Shown: positions 59,501 through 64,000 of the stretch, in pieces
Position numbering within the stretch: position 1 is the stretch's first letter
Layout: each line of letters opens with the position of its first letter
Origin: Prochilodus magdalenae
Taxonomy: Eukaryota > Chordata > Actinopteri > Characiformes > Prochilodontidae
Direction: 5' to 3'
DNA: 64,000 nt
Assembly (NCBI GenBank): GCA_024036415.1
Contig: JAMWET010001098.1
Span: forward strand, 117,501-181,500
The notes under the pieces: generated by a model
Database searches by the model: none
What the model was told of the DNA's origin: nothing
What the model saw: only the letters and a program-made list of their open reading frames with translations
Program-made: the position numbers and the translations under genes

Positions 59501-60840
59501 TCACATCTGCATCCCTGTGAACATGAGAACTGTCTCATCCTGGAATACCGGGATATGAATATCTAGGGAGATTATATATTATTATTGAATTATTAAATAT
59601 TAGTGAATAAATAAATTATTTATCTGACAAGTGATTCCAAAATTCAGACCTCTAGTGTATGTATACCGTGTTGGCAGGCGAGTTGAGATTGATGATGACT
59701 CTTAGTCTGGATTGATGCAGAACATACAGAAATCCCAGGGAGCGTAAATATTTCAAAACTCCAAACTGCTAACCTGTGATTGGCTTAGGCCAGTTTTCCT
59801 TTTCCCAGTCCGGTGGTGTTTCTCCACTGCACAGATTAGTTTCCTTCCAGCACCCTGGACTGAACTCATCAGCTCCTTATTGAAGAGCAGAGTCGGGCGT
59901 TCTGTAGCATGGGGAAACCAGGACCTGCAAGGAAAGGGAGGTGCGGAATGCTCAGATGCCACACAGCAGTATACGCTGCCATGGTCCATAAACACAACAT
60001 CTGATGCAGACCCAGTAATGGAAGGAGATGCCTGTTATTTTCCACCTTGGCTTATGGGAACCCACACTGTACCTGCATGCAGTGGGCTTCCACTGACACG
60101 TCCTCATTAACGAGTGCACTTACTAGAATCACTTTAATCGTCTTTCACTTTAAACGTCAGAGCTTGATTCAGATTAATTGTGTTTGCTGGTGAAAGAGGC
60201 TTGACTTTTATAGGAACGCTTGAACTGGAAAAGTCCATGCACTCAGTTTTCCCTTTATCCCAAATATAGTCAGTGTAGCTAGAGGCTAATGGCTATCTGT
60301 GCTAGCACATATCTTCGTCTCGACATGGACGGATAACATAATTGTAGCTCCAGCACAAAACGAAAGACCCTCACTCTCGGTAACCCTTCCTATAAGTGGA
60401 AGCCATGCATTACCCTTTCCGTATGGTTCTGTTTTCTGCTCAGATCTGATCTCACTAGCATGATGTTGCATAGGTAAGTGACTCAGGTCTGTCATTGATG
60501 TGAGCATCCTGAAATGAGCCCCATGCACACTTCCTAATCTCTGTCACGTGGGCAAACCATGTGCGTCAGGATACATGTGTGATTTAGGCCGACATACGGA
60601 AGTGACTCCAGTTCCCCCAAATAGCATCAGATTAGATTTGATGTGTCCAGACTTGAAGAAAATCACATGTGTGTGGCACTAAAGCGAAAAACCTGATTTA
60701 GCTTACCTCGGCCCGGTAATGTGAACGCAGCCTTTAAGTTAGACTTGTTTACATTGGTGATGATGGTAACCAGACGTCGGATCAGCTTGATGCCTCTAAA
60801 TGCTGCCGTGTTTCACGATGTTTTTGAGAAGCCTATGGAC

Positions 60841-60906
<66 letters not shown>

Positions 60907-61657
60907 ACACGTACATGCGTACACCCATCAGTCATAACATTAACACCACAGATCTCCTTGTATCTGCATCTCCATTGTATCCAGCTCCACTGACCCGATA
61001 GGACACTCTGTAGTTCTACAGGTTCAGACTGTAGTCCATCTGTTTCCCTGTTCTTCAATGATCAGGACCACCACAGAGCAGGTATGATGTGGGTGGTGGA
61101 TCAGTATTCTCAGCCCTGCAGTGACACTGACGTGGTGGTGGTGTATGTTCTACACACACTAACACACCAGCACCACGTCAGTGTCACTGCAGTGCTGAGA
61201 ATGATCCACCACCTACATCATACCTGCTCTGTGGTGGTCCTGATACCACCCAAGGATATGCAATTCAGATTTAACAGTATTGTACTATAGTCAGTACCAC
61301 ACATAAGGTTCACTGGTGGTTTTCTGTAGTACATAGAAGGCTGTATTTGCGTTGCCATCCCCTCAAATCACCCCCACTGTAACAAAGCTGGGTGCGTACC
61401 ACGCTGAATGACTGTCTACATCTCAGGCACTGAATTATTCAGAGATCTGTATTTTTTTTTTTTTTCCACTTCCTTGGACTGTAGCTCAGCAGACTGTCCT
61501 GTTATAGGTACGTGTTATTGAGTTGCTGGTTGTGAAGCACTGATCGTAAACCGTACTCGTATCAATCATCTGTGTTCCTCTCACATCCAGTTAACCTGGT
61601 CTCTTTTCTTTTACAGACATGGAGGAAGCACTGGAAAGAAGCCTGCGGGACTTCTGA
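44692..61657 (+). CDS. znf451: znf451, SUMO ligase zinc-finger protein (12 coding exons)
   Basis: Twelve exons (44692-44745, 46723-46797, 46932-47045, 47133-47247, 48697-48847, 51680-51806, 52081-52240, 53671-53818, 53904-55414, 57459-57536, 58173-58250, 61617-61657) join in frame to 883 codons plus stop. ZNF451 is a nuclear SUMO2/3 E3/E4 ligase. Its catalytic part is a tandem SUMO-interacting motif: here VEFV (residues 14-17), the linker PLRP (21-24), and CIDLLSDGEDD (28 onwards). Residues about 145-800 hold a dozen or so C2H2 fingers. The C-terminus has two ubiquitin-interacting motifs: EEMKLALALSAEE (about 849-861) and MEEALERSLRD (872-882). Human ZNF451 (1061 residues) has a PIN-like domain between the last finger and a single C-terminal motif; no such segment is found here. 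Start and stop fit the human ends. Function is by family. Confidence 0.95.
44750..45730. mobile_element. znf451 intron 2: MITE with nested dispersed repeat
   Basis: GTAAACAGAGTCATTCAGAG and GGCAGGGGTCTCCATGTCTA (44810-44915) and GCCTGATTCCTATCACCATC (45671) are arms of the 18.9 kb MITE. Between them 44945-45150 is a common fish repeat (AACGCTTTTTACAACAGATG, then GAACCAAGACTCAAAAGGGG). The open frames there are not genes. Confidence 0.6.
45740..46030. mobile_element. Dispersed teleost repeat in znf451 intron 2
   Basis: CCCTGGACAGGCCACCAGTC, GGGGGCAATTTAGCATCTCC and GACTGTGGAAGGAAACCAGA are hallmarks of a very common fish repeat thought to be the 3' region of a transposable element. Class not determined here. 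Confidence 0.6.
46723..46797 (+). CDS. znf451: znf451 exon 3, inter-SIM linker and SIM2
   Basis: 25 codons: EGPLRPVLECIDLLSDGEDD then AGVCT, flanked by TTTCAG and GTGAGG. Human has EGPLRPVLEYIDLVSSDDEE. The PLRP linker and the second SIM with its acidic tail are what confer SUMO-chain elongation in the human enzyme. Confidence 0.95.
46932..47045 (+). CDS. znf451: znf451 exon 4
   Basis: 38 codons, IEDQVDKQKAH.. then LDRLARQVAVEKQER and KKCKAFK, matching human LARLARHVEVEKQ. A helical, charged segment. The acceptor AAAGCCAG has a poor pyrimidine tract, so the exact 5' edge is the least certain of the gene. Confidence 0.88.
47133..47247 (+). CDS. znf451: znf451 exon 5
   Basis: 38 codons plus one base, between GCTCTTCAG and GTTGGT. 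It contains LQAHGRHEL and CVDIWLKMP; human has FQHAHGLQEL and CVDQWLKMPG. Confidence 0.93.
47606..48362. mobile_element. hAT-like non-autonomous element in znf451 intron 5
   Basis: The left end AGGGGTGCACCAAATGTTCG is mirrored by CTTTTCGGTGCATCCTTAG at the right. A related copy lies at 52722-53150. A 275-bp CT tract sits inside. No transposase. Confidence 0.6.
47868..48146. repeat. CT-rich microsatellite in znf451 intron 5
   Basis: CTCTCTCT interspersed with TTTCTGTCT. The Ser/Leu and Arg/Glu frames on the two strands are artefacts. Confidence 0.96.
48697..48847 (+). CDS. znf451: znf451 exon 6, first zinc finger
   Basis: Phase 1 in, phase 2 out. LKPGVINTGTSW is followed by TCPVINCGRVYDN and PLLEGHLKR, the first C2H2-like unit, equal to human CPIMHCNKEFDN..LLGHLKR. 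Confidence 0.94.
48996..49075. repeat. GATA microsatellite with TTTATTGATCCC tail
   Basis: About 12 GATA units precede TACTTTATTGATCCCAGAGG, a tail often found beside GATA arrays in fish and probably the end of a retroelement. Confidence 0.85.
50350..50590. repeat. Degenerate TTTA/TTCA repeat
   Basis: ATTTATTT and ATTCATTC variants alternate in znf451 intron 6. Confidence 0.85.
51012..51237 (+). mobile_element. tRNA-derived SINE, forward copy
   Basis: The head has A-box-like GTGTAGCTCAGCAGA and B box GGTTCGAATCC (51081-51091). The tail GTAAGTCGCTCTGGATAAGA then GCGTCAGCTAAATA is shared with L2-type LINE tails of fish. It sits in znf451 intron 6, same strand as the gene. Confidence 0.85.
51680..51806 (+). 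CDS. znf451: znf451 exon 7, zinc finger
   Basis: FDHSPCDPTITLKGH is nearly identical to human FDHSPCDPTITLHG. A finger YACVACAQHFDTKDLWRAHM follows. Sites: GATCCACAG and GTACTT. Confidence 0.95.
52081..52240 (+). CDS. znf451: znf451 exon 8, zinc finger
   Basis: It contains QLIVCFACPACYLLF and CLQHMAAKNHF; human has IQCFACPNCFLLF and CSKHMSGKNHFHQS. Phase 0 in, phase 1 out. The donor GTTAGT is slightly off consensus. Confidence 0.94.
52500..52700. mobile_element. Tc1-family terminal fragment in znf451 intron 8
   Basis: TAGTTTCATTCCTGTCTGGT and CCTTCTGGGTGCAGCT match the right end of the 38.3 kb element and the 5.6 kb fragment. Confidence 0.55.
52722..53150. mobile_element. hAT-like non-autonomous element in znf451 intron 8
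   Basis: It shares GGAACCAAAATTATTCAG, TTTGTGCAGTGGTGGAAAAA and the GGTATTCACCCTGCGGC/GGCCAAAAAAGTAATTTTGC region with 47606-48362, without the CT tract. Confidence 0.5.
53270..53486 (-). mobile_element. tRNA-derived SINE, reverse copy
   Basis: Inverted copy of 51012-51237: tail first (TTAGCCGACGCTCTTATCCA), B box inverted as GGATTCGAACC near 53406, and head end GAGCTACACCAACCA. It lies in znf451 intron 8, antisense to the gene. Confidence 0.85.
53671..53818 (+). CDS. znf451: znf451 exon 9, zinc finger
   Basis: PLPIPVPRYAKARLIALCKD then FRVKCTACSKVLTSHMEAKA; human has KKLLISLCKDVPFQVKCVAC. Phase 1 in, phase 2 out at CTTCAA|GTAGGT. Confidence 0.94.
53904..55414 (+). CDS. znf451: znf451 exon 10, main zinc-finger exon
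   Basis: 1511 bp without a stop, encoding about nine fingers. Landmarks shared with human are VHCR, VLLYC-like ALLCYS, WFCECGLRF, CAVCGK, RLHMSRFHGGAHL.NFLF, CRMCEDLFDS, FACGHC, YFCGLCD and HYANLHSKDY. A basic KRQRL segment with SRRNRRARDESPAK could be a nuclear localisation signal. The frame runs past the donor AACG|GTGAGG to a stop at 55459-55461, so intron retention would give a short alternative tail. Confidence 0.96.
55462..55980. other. znf451 intron 10, unique part
   Basis: No exon matching the human PIN-like segment was found here. It may act as 3' UTR of an intron-retained transcript, but no AATAAA is evident. Confidence 0.5.
55985..57310. repeat. Minisatellite, 20-36-bp units, znf451 intron 10
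   Basis: Over 40 copies built from CTGCCGTAGTACCGCAGTAC and TTCAGCC, with an extra ACTACAATAC in many units from 56580 on. AGTACCGCAGTACT is near-palindromic. Minus-strand frames rich in AELKYCGTT are artefacts. Confidence 0.96.
57459..57536 (+). CDS. znf451: znf451 exon 11
   Basis: 25 codons plus partials, EEFQEVKRVIVACVGDGKED then PEECK, between TTTTCTAG and GTACCG. It has no clear human counterpart and occupies the place where the human PIN-like region would be. Frame and phases (1 in, 1 out) fit both neighbours. Confidence 0.8.
57640..58090. mobile_element. MITE copy in znf451 intron 11
   Basis: GGTGGTGGGAACCAGGGTTC is mirrored by GACGTCTGGTTCCCTTCACC, and the right part has ACTCTGAATGACTCCGTTCA. 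Same family as 18914-19533. Confidence 0.6.
58173..58250 (+). CDS. znf451: znf451 exon 12, ubiquitin-interacting motif 1
   Basis: DDFDEEMKLALALSAEE then AKKPTEFDR fits the UIM consensus (acidic, hydrophobic, Ala-x3-Ser, acidic). Flanked by CTCCCTAAG and GTGAGT, phase 1 to phase 1, so it could be skipped without shifting frame. Confidence 0.88.
59205..59500 (-). mobile_element. Tc1-like transposon fragment, diverged
   Basis: It shares TGTAACACCTCC, GTTCAGACACTC and GGATTTGGTGGATGCCTTCC with 36598-36790, then diverges after 59395. Confidence 0.5.
60843..60910. repeat. CA microsatellite
   Basis: About 28 AC units with one interruption (ACAAACAC). Confidence 0.97.
60930..61245. mobile_element. 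Fold-back repeat with near-perfect hairpin
   Basis: 61062-61136 and 61170-61243 are inverted copies: TCAGGACCACCACAGAGCAG is mirrored by CTGCTCTGTGGTGGTCCTGA. The left flank (CAGTGTAGTCCATCTGTTTC region) is the inverted form of the 20.8 kb copy's edge. No coding capacity. Confidence 0.8.
61617..61657 (+). CDS. znf451: znf451 last exon, ubiquitin-interacting motif 2 and stop
   Basis: After CTTTTACAG it reads DMEEALERSLRDF and TGA, the counterpart of the human terminus DVELEEAIRRSLEEM. The short 3' UTR has AATAAA 90 bp downstream. Confidence 0.94.
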
Positions 61658-61746
61658 GCAGGCCACCCCGTTCGTCTCCACCCCGTTCGTCTCTGTTGCT
61701 GTGTTCTGTTTGTTTCTGTTTCTTTGTAAAAGTGTTCTGAACTTTA

Positions 61747-61752
61747 AATAAA
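61747..61752 (+). terminator. znf451: znf451 polyadenylation signal
   Basis: AATAAA at 61747-61752 lies 90 bp after the stop and is followed by a T-rich stretch (TCTTTCTTTCG). Confidence 0.75.
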
Positions 61753-61759
61753 GAGGACT

Positions 61760-62270
61760 GAAGATCTTTCTTTCGCTTCCTTCGGTTTGTACTTTCTTTC
61801 TACGTACCGCTCATACACAACAGGCCCGTCCCACGAAAGAGGGACATTTGAGATGGATGGATGGATGTCGTCTATTATTAGACAGAAATCTGCTAATACG
61901 TCTTTTTCTCCGTCAGATGTACGGTCTGGTGCAGGAGCTGGCTGGCCCTTCTCAAACTGCCCGATTTGAAAAGTGAACACGTCCTCCAACTTGGTTCAGT
62001 TATAACCCTCCCTCCTTGGGAAGTGTCAGGACCGGTCATGTTGGTGTTATTTGATATTTAGAATAAACGAAAGCTAGTGGAATTGCCAATCCCTAGTGTT
62101 GAGAGTTGGATCCTGGTTTCTGTTTGGTGACCGGTTCAGCCAGTTTGGGCCTGCGCAACCCGGATAATTAACGCGTTGGGCGGCCAGGGGACTTCCAGAG
62201 CCTCCCCTGTCTACGACCTCCATTCCTCCAAGTCTTCTAATTCAGATAGGTGGCCAAGGACCTCTCAAAG
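61760..62270. other. znf451-bag2 intergenic, nothing recognised
   Basis: Short frames on both strands only. GGATGGATGGATG near 61854 is a minor repeat. Confidence 0.45.
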
Positions 62271-62279
62271 GTTTTAGCA

Positions 62280-63400
62280 TCAAGCCTACCTAAGCCAGTT
62301 TAGATCAGCGTATTAGCTTAAACCAATTTAGACCATCAGAAACCAGCACATGTGAACCCATTTAGACCAGCCTAACCAGCATAATGTAGCACAGGCCAAT
62401 TTAGACCAGTATCAACAGCACAAATCGGCATTAATCCATTCAGACCACCATAAACCAGAACGAACTAGGGTAACAGATTAGATCACCATATCAGCAAACG
62501 TAAAGACCAGATTAGACGGATGTAAAGCAGCCTAAACCTGAATGATCAGTTTAGACCAGTATAAATCAGTCTGGACCAGCATAAACCAGCACAAACTAGT
62601 ATTAACCAGTTTAGATTAGCACAAAATGGCTTGAACCAGTTTAGACCAATGTGAACCAGCATAAACTAATACAAAGTGGTGTAAACCAGTCTGGGCCAGT
62701 TTAGATCAGCTTAAACCAGACTGGACTGTCTTAAACCAGTTTAGACCAATGTGAACCATCATAAGCAACACCAAGTTGTGTAAACCAGTTTAGCTCACAA
62801 CCTAGTCTGGACTTGTTTAACCAGTTTAGACCAGTGTAACCCAGCATACACTAATACAAAGTAGTGTAAACCAGTCTGGACCAGTTTAGATCAGCTTAAA
62901 CCAGACTGGGCTGTCTTAAACCAGTTTAGACCAATGTAAACCATCATAAGCAACACCAAGTAGTGTAAACCAGTCTGGACCAGCTTAAACCTGTTTAGAT
63001 CACAACAAACCAGACTGGACTGGCTTAAACCGGTTTAGACCAGTGTAAACCAGCATAAACCAATACAAATTAGTGTAAACCAGTCTAGACCAGTTTAGAT
63101 CACAACCTAGTCTGGACTGGCTTAAACTAGTTTAGACCAATGTAGACCATCATAAGCAACACCAAGTAGTGTAAACCAGTCTGGACCAGCTTAAACCTGT
63201 TTAGATCACAACAAACTAGGGTGGACTGGCTTAAACCAGTTTGGACCAGTGTAAACCAGCATAAACTAATACAAATTAGTGTAAACCAGTCTGCACCAGT
63301 TTAGATCAGCACAAACCAGACTGGACTGGCTTAAACTAGTTTAGACCAGCGTAAACGAGCATAAACCACTACACAGGCGTGTAAATCAGGGTTCGTTGTG
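62280..63400. repeat. Degenerate tandem array, AACCAGTTTAGACCAG type
   Basis: 10-16-bp units (AAACCAGTCTGGACCAG, TTTAGATCAGCTTAAACC) are organised into larger blocks of about 150-170 bp. For instance ACACCAAGTAGTGTAAACCA recurs at 62951 and 63159. Confidence 0.9.
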
Positions 63401-63429
63401 GTGGATAAAATTATTATCTTTCAGGAAAA

Positions 63430-64000
<571 letters not shown>

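Larger units (their letters stand above)
58251..61616. other. znf451: znf451 intron 12
   Basis: It holds an AT-rich stretch (58830-58960), a Tc1-like fragment (59205-59500), a CA run and a fold-back repeat. No exon is supported; frames such as 59753-59995 and 60286-60528 (minus) have no recognisable domain. Confidence 0.6.

Overview
This is vertebrate nuclear DNA, almost certainly from a ray-finned fish. Its exons have consensus GT/AG splice sites, and the bulk is intronic and intergenic sequence full of Tc1-like transposons, miniature DNA elements, a tRNA-derived SINE and satellite arrays typical of teleosts. The species cannot be named from the sequence; an otophysan fish is only a guess. 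All family assignments rest on remembered protein sequences and not on a search.

Three conserved genes are present. (1) The 5' end of dst (dystonin, a plakin cytolinker) lies on the minus strand from about 39.9 kb leftwards. It shows the membrane-anchored first exon (39751-39931), a 35-nt microexon (39254-39288), a third exon (37723-37908), a shared exon (26309-26516) with its own small upstream first exon (26628-26633), and the actin-binding-isoform first exon (19783-19870). Both terminal donor sites are in the same phase and would join the common calponin-homology exons, which lie beyond the left edge. So 1-39.9 kb is essentially dst intron plus three alternative promoters. (2) znf451 (SUMO E3/E4 ligase zinc-finger protein) is complete on the plus strand from 44.3 to 61.7 kb: one non-coding exon and twelve coding exons that join in frame to give 883 codons. 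(3) The first coding exon of bag2 (HSP70 co-chaperone) is at 63698-63822, plus strand. The order and orientation dst(-) znf451(+) bag2(+) match human 6p12, minus BEND6 and KIAA1586.

Layout: 1-19.7 kb is dst intron with minisatellites, a ~180-bp satellite, Tc1 relics and AT-rich elements. 19.5-20.1 kb is the isoform-1 promoter and exon. 20-26 kb is intron with a 56-bp satellite that has a 728-bp higher-order unit. 26.1-27.3 kb is a CpG-rich promoter with the shared exon. 27.3-37.7 kb is transposon-rich intron. 37.7-39.9 kb holds the membrane-isoform exons. 40-44.3 kb is the divergent intergenic space, which contains a partial duplicate of the dst microexon region. 44.3-61.7 kb is znf451, and 61.8-63.5 kb is a degenerate tandem array before bag2.

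No novel multi-gene system was seen. The most interesting observations are the dst microexon and its duplicated half, a znf451 that lacks the PIN-like region known from mammals and ends in two ubiquitin-interacting motifs, an inverted SINE pair around znf451 exons 7-8, and the higher-order satellite.
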